Source: JAEULH01 sp963746275 (GTDB lineage: Bacteria; Pseudomonadota; Alphaproteobacteria; Rhodospirillales; Defluviicoccaceae). Taken from it: a DNA stretch of 64,000 nucleotides. The notes beneath the pieces were generated by a model. It saw only the letters and a program-made list of their open reading frames with translations, did no database searches and was not told the origin of the DNA. Numbering within the stretch: the first letter of the stretch is position 1; each line of letters opens with the position of its first letter. A program made the translations under genes and the position numbers. The stretch lies in the NCBI GenBank assembly GCA_963746275.1, contig CAVVAX010000028.1, positions 1 through 64,000 on the forward strand, read 5' to 3'. Shown here in pieces: positions 8,607 to 18,093 of this stretch.

Positions 8607-9811
8607 GGGTCAGGTCGCAGGTCCACACGGTCGCCTCGCCCGTGCCGACGCCGGCGTCGATGTCGATGCGTACCTCGGCGCCCTTCATGTGCGCGGCGAC
8701 CGGCGCCTCGTCATAATTGGGCACCCGACCGCCGCCCTCGGCGACCGCGATGCCGCCGATGCGGATCGCGAGCCGGTCGCGGTCGATGCGCTCCCCGGCC
8801 TTGCCCACGGCCATAACGATCCGCCCCCAGTTCGCGTCCTCGCCGGCGATGGCGGTCTTGACCAGCGGCGAGTTGGCGACGGACAGCGCAATGACCCGAG
8901 CCGCCCCGCCGCTTTCGGCCCCGGTCACGGTGATGGTGACGAACTTCGTCGCCCCCTCGCCGTCGCGCACCACCTGCGTGGCGAGATCGATTAGCACCGC
9001 GTCCAGCGCCGCACGAAACGCCGCCGCGCGCGAGTCCCCGGCGTCAGTGACCACAGCGTTGCCGGAAGCGCCGGTGGCAAAGGCCAGCATGGTGTCGTTG
9101 GTCGAGGTGTCGCCGTCGACGGTGATGCAGTTGAAGGTGCGGGCGACGCCGGCGCCGAGCATCTGCTGCAGCGCGTTCGGCGCTACGGCCGCGTCGGTGA
9201 AGACGAAGGCCAGCATCGTCGCCATGTCGGGGGCAATCATGCCGGCGCCCTTGGCGATGCCGTTGATGCTGATCGGCCGGCCGTCGATCCCGGCCGAGCG
9301 TGTGCTTGCCTTGAGGAAGGTGTCGGTGGTGGCGATGGCTTGGGCCGCGCGCGTCCAGTCGCCGCTCCCAAGCTCGTCGTGGAGGCGAGGCAGCATGCGC
9401 ACGATCCTGTCCACCGGCAGCGGCTCGCCGATGACGCCGGTGGAGGCGGCGAACACCTCCTGCGCCGAACAACCGAGGAGCCCGCGCCGCGGCAATGGCG
9501 GTCTGCTCGACGGCACGATCGCCCTCGGCGCCGGTGAAGGCATTGGCGTTGCCGGCGTTGACGACGAGGCCGCGGGCCCGACCGCCAGCGAGGGCCTGCC
9601 GGCACCAGAGCACGGGCGCCGCCGCCGTGGCCGAGCGGGTGAAGGTGCCGGCGACGGCTGTGCCGGACGCGAGCTCGACCAGCAGGAGGTCGTCGCGGCC
9701 CTTGTAGCGGATCTCGGCCGCGCCGGTGGCGAGGCGCAGGCCCCGCACCGGCGGCATGTCCGGAAAGGCTGTTGGCGCAAGCGGCGAGACGCCGGTGCTG
9801 GCTGTGGTCAT
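8569..9811 (-). CDS. argJ: Bifunctional glutamate N-acetyltransferase/N-acetylglutamate synthase (frameshifted)
   Basis: ArgJ moves the acetyl group between ornithine and glutamate in the cyclic arginine pathway. It is an N-terminal-nucleophile enzyme that cleaves itself. The segment GAGMIAPDMATMLAFVFTDA holds the conserved self-cleavage site (Ala-Thr in DMATML). DVARTF-like and NCITVDGDTSTNDT segments follow, and the end TCDLTHGYIDINASYRS is characteristic. The start MTTASTGVSPLAPTAFPD is in one frame. At about 9476 the frame shifts, and removing one surplus C joins AIAAARA to LGCSAQEVFAASTGVIGEPL. Span length is 1 modulo 3. The corrected protein is about 413 residues, as usual. Confidence 0.9.
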
Positions 9812-10089
9812 GGCGAGCCTGCTGCTGGTCGTGGACGCCGGACCGGATCGACCGGTGGGCGGCGGCTGAAGGAAGCACAGGGCCGCTCGCGGTACAAGCC
9901 CGGGGCCTGCGGGAACGCTGCAAGAAGTCTGCGGGAACCTGCGGGAACCCGCCGCTGCCGGATGGTGTTGCTGACGCGGATCCGGGCTTGCCTTCGCCTC
10001 CGGGCATGGCCAAGATCCGCGCCGCTTGCGACCAACCCGGCCTCCGGCGGGGCGTCGCCTCCTCACCGCCGAGATCGGGACCTTAGCGC

Positions 10090-10827
10090 ATGATCGAGCT
10101 CCTCAGCGATCCGCAAGCCTGGGCAAGCTTGCTCACCCTGACCGCGCTCGAGATCGTCCTCGGCATCGACAACGTCATCTTCCTCTCGATCGTCACCGGC
10201 CGCCTGCCGGAGCATCAGCAGAAGCAAGCCCGCATCATCGGCCTCGCGCTCGCGGCCTTGATGCGGGTCGGGCTGCTGACCGTCATCACCTGGATCATCG
10301 GCCTCACCGCGCCGCTCTTGACCATCGGCGACTATGTGCTGTCCTGGCGCGACGTCGTGCTGATTGCCGGCGGGGTCTTCCTCCTGGCCAAGGGCACCAT
10401 CGAGATCCATCACCAGACCGAGGGCGCCGAGGCCGGCGGCAAAGCCAAGGCGACGTCGCTCGCTTCGGCGATCGTTCAGATCGTTTTGCTCGACATCGTC
10501 TTCTCGATCGACTCGGTCATCACCGCGGTCGGCATGGCCCAGCACCTGCCGATCATGATCGCGGCGGTGCTGATCTCGGTCGCCGTCATGCTGCTCGCGG
10601 CGGCGCCGGTCAGCAACTTCGTCAACCGCCACCCGACGGTGAAGATGCTGGCCCTGAGCTTCCTGCTGCTCGTCGGGGTCGCCCTGATTGCCGACGGCCT
10701 GCACTTCCACATCCCGCGCGGCTACCTCTACTTTGCCATCGCCTTCTCCATGGTCGTCGAGATGCTCAACCTGCTCGCCGCCCGAAGCCGGGCGCGGCGC
10801 CGGGAGGCGAAGGCGGCGGCCGGCTAA
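10090..10827 (+). CDS. TerC family integral membrane protein
   Basis: A 245-residue membrane protein of the TerC/YgdQ family with about seven hydrophobic segments. The acidic motifs ALEIVLGIDNVIFLS and LLDIVFSIDSVITAVGM are the twin signatures of the family. Members have been linked to tellurite resistance and to manganese export or metallation of exported proteins. Which applies here cannot be decided from sequence. It ends in an Arg/Lys-rich cytoplasmic tail and stands alone between argJ (divergent) and the pilus protein gene (convergent). Confidence 0.87.
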   Translation: MIELLSDPQAWASLLTLTALEIVLGIDNVIFLSIVTGRLPEHQQKQARIIGLALAALMRVGLLTVITWIIGLTAPLLTIGDYVLSWRDVVLIAGGVFLLAKGTIEIHHQTEGAEAGGKAKATSLASAIVQIVLLDIVFSIDSVITAVGMAQHLPIMIAAVLISVAVMLLAAAPVSNFVNRHPTVKMLALSFLLLVGVALIADGLHFHIPRGYLYFAIAFSMVVEMLNLLAARSRARRREAKAAAG

Positions 10828-10890
10828 GACCCTGCCGGCCGGCCGGCGCACGCCGGTGAGGCGGTATAGGCCTGCGCTACTTGGCCTCGG

Positions 10891-12408
10891 CTACTTCGAC
10901 AGGCGCAGCTCGGAGAGGTGGTTGGCGATCTCGCGGAAGACCTTCTTCAGCTCCGCCGCCGACGGCGCGTAGTGGTAGTAGGGAGCGGTCGGTCCGCTGG
11001 CGACGTCCTTGAGCAGGGTCTGCAGCGCCGTGCCGGCGTTGGCGAACTGGACGACGTAGATCGTCACGTTGTCGGCCTTGACGTTGTCGGCGAGCAGGCG
11101 GAGCCGCGCGTCCATCTTGGCGCGGCCACCGCTGCAGCTGCCGAACACGCGTTTGTAGGCGTCGCCGGAGTTGCCGCAGTTCTCGCCGTCGGTGAGCAGG
11201 ACAATGGCCTGGTCGCGGACATAGGGCGGGTCCTTGACGGCCTCCGTGAACGGCGGCTCGGGTTTCAGCACCCGCCAGGCCCAGCCCAGGCCGGCGGGGA
11301 TGTTGGTGTTGCCGGTGGCGCTGAGCGCCCCGACCGCTGAGCGAATGGCCGCTTTCGAGTGCTGAAGCGGCGTGATCCCGACGTTGGGGCAAGCCGTGCA
11401 CTCCTCTCCCGAGACCGCGAGCTGGCAGTCGGTGGAGCCGGCGACCGGCTCACCACCCCACTTGGCGTGGGTCCCCGGGAAGACCGGCTGCCAGCCGGGC
11501 CAGCTAACCCCGCCGCCGACGAAGGGGCCGTAGCGGATGTCGGCGTCGTCGGCATTGGTGGCGTTATGGATGTAGCGGGCGAAGACGCAGCCTTCCCAGT
11601 TCGCTGGCGGCTGGGTGAGGAGCGGCACCGGCGAGTTGTTCGCGAACCACAGCTTGGTCTGCGAGGCGAAGCCGTTCTCCGGGTTCTGGAATGACGGCAC
11701 GGTGATGCTGGTCGTGGCGCTCGGGACGTACGGCTTGCCCTGGATCATGACGTTGACCTTCGAGCTCCAGGGGACGAGGCCGATGCTCAGCATCTCCTTG
11801 CTGGTGTCGGCGCCAAACAGGATGTCGATGAGCTCGTAGGCCGCGGCCTTGGCGGCGTCGATGCGCCGGCCACCGCCGGGCGCGGCGTCGTCCATTGAGC
11901 CCGAGACGTCGATGGAGAGCACGACGTCGAGGGCCTGCATCTTCCGCGTGACCTCGGCCGAGGCGGCGACGCCCACGTCCTCGAAGCCGAGCAGGCGCAT
12001 GAAGGTCGTCGGCACCGTGGCCGTGGCCGAGACGGACACCTTCTCGTTGGCGACGTCGGCGCTGATGTGCGGCCCGTCGACCGTCGCCCCGAGGTAGTCC
12101 GGTGGGAAGTTAGCGGCGAAGAACATGCGGATGTCGTCGTCGCGATGGGCGGCGAAGAAGTTCTGGCCGCCGGCGAGCGACGCCGCATCGACCGCCGAGG
12201 ACAGCCTCGACTTGACGATGTAGGCGCGGGCGGTGTCGGTGGCGATGCCCATGATCGCCAGCAGCGGGACTGCGGCGACGGCCATGAAGATGGCGACGCT
12301 GCCGGCCCGGTCGGCAGCGAAGCTTCGCAAGCGAGCGACGCCGACCGCCGTACCCATTTGTTCAAGACTTGGCGGCCAGTTCGCCGCGACGGGCAAGAAC
12401 AGGCGCAT
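10891..12408 (-). CDS. TadG-like pilus assembly protein with von Willebrand A domain
   Basis: A 505-residue protein. The N-terminus has the TadE/TadG-type segment GSVAIFMAVAAVPLLAIMGI, a prepilin-like helix, followed by ARAYIVKSRLSSAVDAASLAGG. A von Willebrand A domain follows, with the metal-ion-dependent adhesion motif DVSGSMDD and later LLTDGENCGNSGDA. Cys-rich stretches (CTACPNVG, CGNS) suggest disulphides in an exported domain. I chose the ATG at 12408 because the upstream 27 in-frame codons are Arg-rich and unlike a pilin leader. The protein is presumably delivered to the cell surface and works with the Flp/Tad system encoded from 13.9 kb. The frame is intact. Confidence 0.82.
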   Translation of the reverse strand: MRLFLPVAANWPPSLEQMGTAVGVARLRSFAADRAGSVAIFMAVAAVPLLAIMGIATDTARAYIVKSRLSSAVDAASLAGGQNFFAAHRDDDIRMFFAANFPPDYLGATVDGPHISADVANEKVSVSATATVPTTFMRLLGFEDVGVAASAEVTRKMQALDVVLSIDVSGSMDDAAPGGGRRIDAAKAAAYELIDILFGADTSKEMLSIGLVPWSSKVNVMIQGKPYVPSATTSITVPSFQNPENGFASQTKLWFANNSPVPLLTQPPANWEGCVFARYIHNATNADDADIRYGPFVGGGVSWPGWQPVFPGTHAKWGGEPVAGSTDCQLAVSGEECTACPNVGITPLQHSKAAIRSAVGALSATGNTNIPAGLGWAWRVLKPEPPFTEAVKDPPYVRDQAIVLLTDGENCGNSGDAYKRVFGSCSGGRAKMDARLRLLADNVKADNVTIYVVQFANAGTALQTLLKDVASGPTAPYYHYAPSAAELKKVFREIANHLSELRLSK

Positions 12409-12537
12409 GACATCACCACGAGTACAAGAGAACCCCCGTCTATGGTATCGCCGGCGCCGGTCCACGGCAACAAAAACGAATACTAGCAAATTCAGAGCAA
12501 AGTCCTTCTAAAGATAGGTCTGATTAGAACCTGCGGG

Positions 12538-12619
12538 CGTCATTGCGAGGAGGCAAAGCCGACGCGGCATTCCAGCGGCTGTTGTTGATCGCCACGCCGC
12601 TGCGCGGCTCGCGATAACG
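12538..12619. repeat. Palindromic interspersed element (CGTCATTGCGAG type)
   Basis: The left arm begins CGTCATTGCGAG and the right arm ends CTCGCGATAACG. The arms are near-complementary, so the unit can fold into a long hairpin. The same CGTCATTGC...GC(A)ATCCA theme returns twice at 34.7-34.9 kb in the other orientation. Such units are common noncoding repeats in alphaproteobacterial intergenic DNA. Confidence 0.6.
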
Positions 12620-12744
12620 CCGGTAGGCCGCATCAACCTGACCTCAAGTCGCTTCACCCGTGGCTTCCGGCTTGCCGGCGAGCGACCCCGCGGCCGGGCG
12701 GGGCCCGCGCTCCGCAGCCAAGCAGCTTCACATTTCTAGTATAA

Positions 12745-12769
12745 CGTGTTATTGTGTCAGCATAACACG
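12745..12769. promoter_or_regulatory. 25-bp inverted repeat, possible operator
   Basis: CGTGTTAT and ATAACACG form a perfect 8-bp inverted repeat around a 9-bp spacer in an AT-rich patch. It lies 80 bp before the exported-protein gene and 336 bp before the start of the VWA protein gene. The symmetry and spacing suit a dimeric regulator binding site. It could also act as a weak hairpin. No regulator is identified. Confidence 0.4.
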
Positions 12770-12849
12770 CCGTAGAGGCCCGGGGGCCTGCCGAGAGGCC
12801 GCCGGCGACAGCGGCGAGGCGTGAAGATCAGGTCGAGGAGGGATCTCCG

Positions 12850-13294
12850 ATGCGGCTCGTGGCGGGGTCGGCGGGCAGGAGGCAGACGTGGCGGTGGCGA
12901 CGCGATACCCTTGCCAGCGCCGGCGCCGTCGCGGCGCTGTTGGTCGCGCTTGCCGGCGCCGGCCGGGCCGATGCCGCGGACGCGGGCCGCCGGCGCCGGG
13001 CTCGCCGACAACGGCGCGCCGCTCGTGCCTGCTCAGGCGGGCCAGGCGTCGGTCGCGGTAGCGCCGCTGACGCCGCTGATCGTGCTCGGCAGCGGCACCG
13101 AGGCGCTGACCTGCGTGCAGTCGCCCGTTGCCATCGATGCCGCGGGGCGCTCCGGGGTGCTCGCGCCGCAAGTCGGCGCCACCGTCATCCGCGGCTCGGC
13201 GGCGCCGAGCCCCAGCGTCACCTGGGTGGTGGTTCCGGCCGGCCGGGTCGGGGACGGCGGCACCGCGATCACCGTCTGCGTCCCAACCCGGTAG
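12850..13294 (+). CDS. Unknown exported protein next to the pilus locus (frameshifted)
   Basis: The start is well supported by a GGAGGGA ribosome-binding site 6 bp upstream. The N-terminus MRLVAGSAGRRQTWRWRR is followed by a hydrophobic run and the likely signal-peptidase site AGRADAADA. Near 12985 the frame shifts. Removing one C lets it continue GLADNGAPLVPAQAGQASVA and end GGTAITVCVPTR. The span is 1 modulo 3, giving about 147 residues. The mature part is Val/Ala/Gly/Thr-rich with two Cys residues (LTCVQ and TVCVP), suggesting a small beta-rich secreted protein with a disulphide. No family was recognised. Its position between the TadG-like gene and the pilin suggests a pilus-related role, which is inference only. 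Confidence 0.55.
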
Positions 13295-13854
13295 AGCCGG
13301 GGGAGGCGCCGCGTTTCCTGGCGGCGCGCCGTTCGCTCGACCTGACGCATAAGCTCGCGCAAGAGTTCGATGGCATCACTTATTGGGCGCGACACGGAAA
13401 CCTTTCAATCTATTCTCAAGTCGTTCATCCGGCTCAATCTGGAATCGGTCGGCCCGCCCGAGCTTCCCGCAGATTGGGAACCGGAAATCACGATCCTGGC
13501 GGCAAACGCGGGCAGCGAATGAGAAGGGCCGAGTGCCGTGCCTCCTGGCGCAGGGATTGCGGCGCATGGCCTGTGGATGTCCAGGGGCGCGGCGGCGCGG
13601 GACGTCGATGCGACCCTTCCGGACGGGGATCCGGTGCAGGCTCGCGGCAATGCAGGGCCCCGGTGCTGCAAGACGGCCCTCCCGCCTCGTCAGAAAGCCA
13701 AGAATTGCCGATGAATTGCCGGTAGCAATCGCAAACAAAGTCTAACGATCATTTGCCTCGAAATCTAAGTGGAAATAAAGCTTTTGCTTATGCCGGGCCG
13801 CGATCCTAGGCTTGAAGTGCATCGGGGGGTGCGCTTTCAACGCAGGAGGATCTG
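13295..13854. other. Intergenic region upstream of the Flp pilin
   Basis: No convincing gene: open frames on both strands here are Arg-rich and lack start signals. GC content drops from about 13690 to 13790, where a near-tandem GAATTGCCG repeat occurs. This drop suggests the promoter of the pilus operon lies here. A strong Shine-Dalgarno (GGAGGA, 13845-13850) precedes the pilin ATG. Confidence 0.5.
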
Positions 13855-14023
13855 ATGAAGCTTCGTTCGATTACTCGCATCGTCTCCGACGAGTTCGGCG
13901 CCACCGCCATCGAGTATGGCCTGATCGCCGCCCTCGTCTCCGTCGTCGCCATCGGCGCCATGAGGCTGATCGGGACAAACCTCACGAGCCACGTTCAACA
14001 ACGTCGCCGGCGAGCTGGACTAA
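13855..14023 (+). CDS. flp: Flp-type IVb pilin (frameshifted in this sequence)
   Basis: This is the major subunit of the Flp pilus. The leader MKLRSITRIVSDEFG is cut before ATAIEYGLIAALVSVVAIGA, matching the Flp consensus G/ATAIEYGLIA with the conserved Glu-Tyr pair. The frame then shifts near 13989. Removing one C gives GTNLTSTFNNVAGELD and a stop at 14021-14023, the usual end of Flp pilins. The corrected length is 55 residues, normal for the family, and the span is 1 modulo 3. A strong ribosome-binding site (GGAGGA) lies 4 bp before the ATG, as expected for an abundant subunit. Confidence 0.9.
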
Positions 14024-14128
14024 CGCGCCGCTGGGCTAGCATCCGGGGCGGCGCACCTAGCGCCGCTCCGCCCCGACCGGCGGCAGGCGATCCAGCGGGC
14101 AAACAAGTCATCGCGAGCCACGCGGGCG

Positions 14129-14168
14129 ATGTAGGTCGGGGCAGCCGCAGGCGTGACCCGACCTGCAT
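14129..14168. repeat. Palindromic hairpin unit between flp and cpaA
   Basis: ATGTAGGTCGGG (14129-14140) pairs with CCCGACCTGCAT (14157-14168) around a 16-base loop. It is immediately followed by a second palindromic unit at 14171-14200. The pair may attenuate transcription or protect the 3' end of the abundant pilin mRNA from decay. Confidence 0.55.
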
Positions 14169-14170
14169 CC

Positions 14171-14200
14171 GGCGGGTCCGGCTTCGCCTCGACCCGCCCT
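14171..14200 (+). repeat. Dispersed 30-bp palindromic repeat, copy 1
   Basis: A 30-bp unit whose arms GGCGGGTCCGG and CTCGACCCGCC are near-complementary around GCTTCGC. An identical copy lies in reverse at 23096-23125, and a copy with two changes lies at 29624-29653. All three are intergenic. Confidence 0.7.
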
Positions 14201-14251
14201 GCGCCTACGGGACCTGGAAGCGGACAGCGCGCCGCTGTCCGGCGGCTTGCC

Positions 14252-14796
14252 ATGCCGAAAGTAACGAGCGACGGGGATGCGACATGCACACCACTTCCCA
14301 CTGACTTCCTCGTCGTGACCCTGTTCCTAGGGCTGCTCGGGCTCGCCGTCGTCACCGACCTCGAGGCGATGCGGATCCCGAACCGCATCTGCCTGGCCAT
14401 CGCCGGTCTCTATCCCGTCCACGTCCTCGCCGCGAGCGCGCCGACGGACTGGCCGCTGGCGCGTCGCTGTGGCCGCGGCGGTGTTCGCCGCCGGCCTGAT
14501 CCCGTTCACCCTCGGGCTGATGGGCGGTGGCGACGTCAAGCTGATGGCGGCGGCGGCGCTCTGGGCTGGACCGGCGGCCGTCGTTCGACTTCGTCCTCGT
14601 TACCACTTTCTTAGGTGGCCTCATGGCATTGGTGATGGTGAGCCCGTACCGGTTCGCCGTCGCCTCCGCCCTCTCCAGGATTGGCCGCGACGACATCGGC
14701 ACCGTGCTCATGGGTCGCGTCATCCCGTACGCCGTCGCCATTGCCGTCGGCGGCTGGCTGACGATCGGCCCGCCGCTGTTGCGCGGCATTGGTTGA
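14252..14796 (+). CDS. cpaA: Prepilin peptidase CpaA/TadV (frameshifted)
   Basis: An A24-family aspartic peptidase of the inner membrane that removes the Flp pilin leader. The first part has FLGLLGLAVVTDLEAMRIPNR, with the first catalytic Asp in the TD motif. The second has GLIPFTLGLMGGGDVKLMAA, with the second in GGGD. The third has the C-terminal helices FLGGLMALVMVSPYRFAVAS and PYAVAIAVGGWLTIGPPLL. Frame changes at about 14462 and 14580 are each cured by removing one base. The span is 2 modulo 3, as two surplus bases predict. The start at 14252 is tentative because the hydrophobic part begins about 20 codons later. Length is about 180 residues, normal for CpaA. Confidence 0.85.
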
Positions 14797-14814
14797 GCAA
14801 GAGGGCCGTCGGCC

Positions 14815-15832
14815 ATGAACCCGAGACCGATCATTCTCCTCGCCGTGGCGCTCTCGACGGCGGGGCTGACCGCCTACTTCGCCAACAGCTGGATGGCGTC
14901 GCAGCGGGCGGCGCTGGAGGAGCAGGCGCCGGCGGCGCAGGCGCCGAGCATCGAGACGCTCGACGTGCTGGTGGCCAAGGCCGACATGGCGACCGGCAGC
15001 TTCCTCCGCCCCGACAACCTGGAATGGCGCGCCTGGCCCAAGGACGGCGTCGTCGACGACTACCTGATCCGCGGCGAGGCGACCGAGGAAGAGCTGGCCG
15101 GGGCGGTGGCCCGCTCCAGGCTGTTCGCCGGCGAGCCGATCACCCGCTCGCGGGTGGTGCACAAGGGCGACCAGGGGTTCCTTGCCGCCGTGCTCGATCC
15201 GAGCCGCCGGGCGGTCTCGATCCCGGTCGACGCGGTCTCCGGCATCGCCGGCTTCATCTTCCCCGGCGACATGGTCGACGTGCTCCTGACCTTCAACCGG
15301 ACGGTGAAGGACGAGGGCGCGGACGACAGCTCGACCCGCTACTTCAGCGAAACCCTGCTCACCCGCGTGCGGGTGCTGGCCATCGACCAGACCGTCGACA
15401 GCGGCGAGAAGGGCGCGGCCCAGGTCGCTAGCACCGCCACCCTCGAGGTCACGCCGAAGCAGGCGGAGAAGATCGCCATCGGCATGGACATCGGCTCGCT
15501 GTCGCTCAGCCTGCACAGCCTGGCGGTGGCCGAGCCCGAGGTCGAGGTCGACGACGCTGATCCGCAAGGCCAGCTTCACGCCCGCCGACGCGGCCCGGCC
15601 GGTCAAGCCCGCCGAGCCCGCCGACCCCAAGAGCTACACCGGCGAGATCGACGTCCTGCACATGATCGGCAAGCCCTACGGCCTGCCGCACCCGGCCGGT
15701 CCGGCGCCGGCAGTGCGCGGCGGCGTCAACGTCCTGCGCGGCAGCGAAGCGGAGACGGCCGCCCCCGCCTGGCCGGGACCGGGATCCTGGCGGGCGGTCA
15801 TCGAGAGCGCGCCGCCGCAGGTCCCCAATTGA
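14815..15832 (+). CDS. cpaB: Flp pilus assembly protein CpaB/RcpC (frameshifted)
   Basis: CpaB is an inner-membrane-anchored periplasmic protein that works with the CpaC secretin. It has an N-terminal membrane helix (IILLAVALSTAGLTAYFA), then an SAF-like domain around DVLVAKADMATGSFLRPDNL and FAGEPITRSRVV. The conserved RAVSIPVDAVSGIAGFIFPGDMVDVLLT segment follows. The frame changes near 15553 and continues LIRKASFTPADAARP, with a Pro-rich tail ending ESAPPQVPN. One surplus base explains the shift, and the span is 1 modulo 3. The gene starts 18 bp after cpaA in an operon. Confidence 0.88.
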
Positions 15833-15851
15833 GACGATGAGGAGCACCGCC

Positions 15852-17281
15852 ATGCCCGTTTCGCGCCTTGCGGACCGCCGCGAAGGCCGGCCTGCGCCGG
15901 GCGGTGCTCGCGTCCGCGCTCGCCCCCCTGCTTGCCGTCGCCGCCCTCAGCACGGCCGTCGCCCCAGGGGGCGCGGCAGAGGTGATCACGACCGGCGGCC
16001 GGGCCATCCGCATCGACCTCAACAAGGGCACCCTGGTCCGCCTCGATCGGGCGGCGCACACGGTGTTCGTGGCCGACCCGGAGATCTGCGACATCCACGT
16101 GAAGTCGCCGAGCCTCGTCTACCTGTTCGCCAAGAAGGCCGGCGCCACCTCGCTGTTCGCCGTGGATGCCGGCGAGCGGGTGCTCGCCAGCTTCGACATC
16201 ACCGTCACGCCCGACCTCGACCCGGCTGAATGCGGCGGTGCGCAGCCTCTATCCCGAGGCCGACATCAACCTCTCCAGCGTCGAGGACTCCATCGTCATC
16301 GACGGCGTCGTCGGCAATGCGACCGTGTCCGAGAACGTCCGGCGCATGGCCGTTCGCTTCGTCGGCGAGAAGGCGGACCTGATCAACCGGCTCGGCGTCG
16401 CCGCGCCGACCCAGGTGAACCTGAGGGTGCGAATCGCCGAAGTCAGCCGCGACGTCGAGAAGCAGCTCGGCATCAACTGGCAGGTCGCCTACACCGACGG
16501 GCTGCGGTTTCTGTTCTCGACCATCAACCCCTTCAGCGTCGGCGGCGTCGCCAACGCCGTCGGCGTCGGCGGCTCGTTCGGGAACTGGGACGTGAACGCC
16601 GTCATCGACGCGCTCGACACCGAGGGGCTGATCAGCATCCTCGCCGAGCCGAACCTGACCGCGGTCTCCGGCGAAACCGCGAGCTTCCTCGCCGGCGGTG
16701 AGTTCCCGATCCTGGTGCCGGACGACGACAAGGTGGTCGTCGAGTTCAAGAAGTTCGGCGTCTCGCTCGCCTTCACCCCGACGTTCGTCGGCGAGGAGCG
16801 GATCAACCTGCACGTCCGCCCCGAGGTGAGCCAGCTCTCCAACGAGGGCGCGATCTCGGTGCCGCTCGGGATTACCGGCAACACCATCACCATCCCGGCG
16901 CTCACCGTGCGGCGCGCCGAGACGACGGTGGAGCTCGGCAGCGGCCAGAGCTTCGCCATCGGCGGCCTGCTGCAGAACGACACCACCCACGACATCACCC
17001 GCTTTCCGCTGCTCGGCAACATCCCGATCCTCGGCCGGCTGTTCGCCTCCGACCGCTTCCAGCGCAAGGAGAGCGAGCTCGTGATCATCGTCACGCCCTA
17101 TATCGTCCGGCCGTCGCCGACCCGCCTCGCCGCGCCGACCGACGGCTTCTCGCCGCCGCACGATGTGGAACGCGTGTTCCCCGGCGGCACCTGGCGGCGC
17201 AATCCGACGCCGGGTCCGGCGTCGACGGTGACCCCCGCAGGGACCCGGGTGACTGGCCCCATCGGCTTCGCCCTCGAGTAG
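15852..17281 (+). CDS. cpaC: Flp pilus secretin CpaC/RcpA (frameshifted)
   Basis: This outer-membrane secretin forms the channel through which the Flp pilus passes. A signal peptide (AVLASALAPLLAVAALSTAVA) precedes the N-domain with GTLVRLDRAAHTVFVADPEICD. A BON-like region (DSIVIDGVVGNATVSENVRRMA) follows. The secretin domain has VNLRVRIAEVSRDVEKQLGINW, ISILAEPNLTAVSGETASFL and LLGNIPILGRLFASDRFQRKES. There are two breaks. One is near 15866, where removing a C joins MPVSR to LRTAAKAG. The other is near 16225, where removing a C gives DLDRLNAAVRSLYPEA. The span is 2 modulo 3, as expected. A TTG at 15868 is the alternative start. Confidence 0.9.
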
Positions 17282-17292
17282 GAAGCACCTCC

Positions 17293-18093
17293 ATGCCAGA
17301 ACACCTCGTTTCCCTAAGCCCGTCGGCGGTCACACGCGGCTCGGGCGGCTTGCGCCAAGCCCGACGCCTCTTCGCCAGCACCGCCATGGCTTTCGTCGCC
17401 GCGGGCCTTGCCGGCTGCGTCACCATGTCGGATGCGGCCCACGACGTCGGCCTGCCGGTGCAGGATTTCTCCGAGGTCGCGGTCGCCCGCGAGCCGCGGC
17501 CCGAGCTCGTCGCCTTCAGCCATCAGGTCCGCTTCGCCGGCCTGCGCGAGGATCTCGATGCCGCCGAGGCCCAGCGGCTGCGCGCCTTCCTTGCCCGCGC
17601 CGGTTCGAGTTACGGCGGTGACGACGTCTTCGTCGTGGTCATCGCCGCCGACAGCGATCCCTCCGGCAAGCGCGCAGCGCTCGCGGCCCGGCGGGCGGCG
17701 GCGGTGAAGGCCTTCCTCGCCCGCGAAGGGGTCGCGGCCAGCGTGGTGCAGATCGCTCCCGAGGCGGGGCGGCGCGACGATCTGGTTGCCGTCTCCGTCC
17801 GCCGCTACCTGGCGGTGCTGCCGGCCTGCCCGGACTGGAGCGGCGTGCCCGGCGTCAACTTCAACAATCAGCCGGCCAGCAACTGGAGCTGCGCCACGGC
17901 GGTGAACTTCGGCATGATGCTGGCCAATCCGGGCGATCTCGTCCGCGGCCGCGATCCCGGCTACGCCGATGGCGAGCGGGCGGCGCGCTCGGTCCGGGCC
18001 TACCGCGAGGGCAAGACCAAGCCGATCATTCGCGACGCCTCGGCGGCGGAGGTGTTCCCCGATGCCGGCGGCTCGGGCAGCCAGGCGCAATGA
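17293..18093 (+). CDS. cpaD: Pilus assembly lipoprotein CpaD
   Basis: A periplasmic lipoprotein of the CpaD family that partners the secretin. The lipobox is GLAGC at about residues 37-41 (mature Cys in GCVTMS). An OmpA-like segment follows (VVVIAADSDPSGKRAALAARR). Then comes the family-defining end CPDWSGVPGVNFNNQPASNWSC and MLANPGDLVRGRDPGYADGERAARSVRAYREGKTKP. The protein is 266 residues and the frame is intact. Its stop overlaps the cpaE start (ATGA), indicating translational coupling. Confidence 0.9.
   Translation: MPEHLVSLSPSAVTRGSGGLRQARRLFASTAMAFVAAGLAGCVTMSDAAHDVGLPVQDFSEVAVAREPRPELVAFSHQVRFAGLREDLDAAEAQRLRAFLARAGSSYGGDDVFVVVIAADSDPSGKRAALAARRAAAVKAFLAREGVAASVVQIAPEAGRRDDLVAVSVRRYLAVLPACPDWSGVPGVNFNNQPASNWSCATAVNFGMMLANPGDLVRGRDPGYADGERAARSVRAYREGKTKPIIRDASAAEVFPDAGGSGSQAQ

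Larger units (their letters stand above)
12409..12849. other. Intergenic control region between the VWA protein gene and the pilus locus
   Basis: No gene was found in this stretch between two divergent genes. It holds a palindromic interspersed element (12538-12619), an AT-rich segment near 12725-12770 with a 25-bp inverted repeat, and a good Shine-Dalgarno sequence (GGAGGGA, 12837-12843) for the next gene. Confidence 0.55.

Noticed and set aside
13376..13745. Overlapping 120-codon frames on both strands upstream of flp
   Set aside because: No ribosome-binding sites, no recognisable motifs, Arg/Pro-rich composition; judged noncoding.
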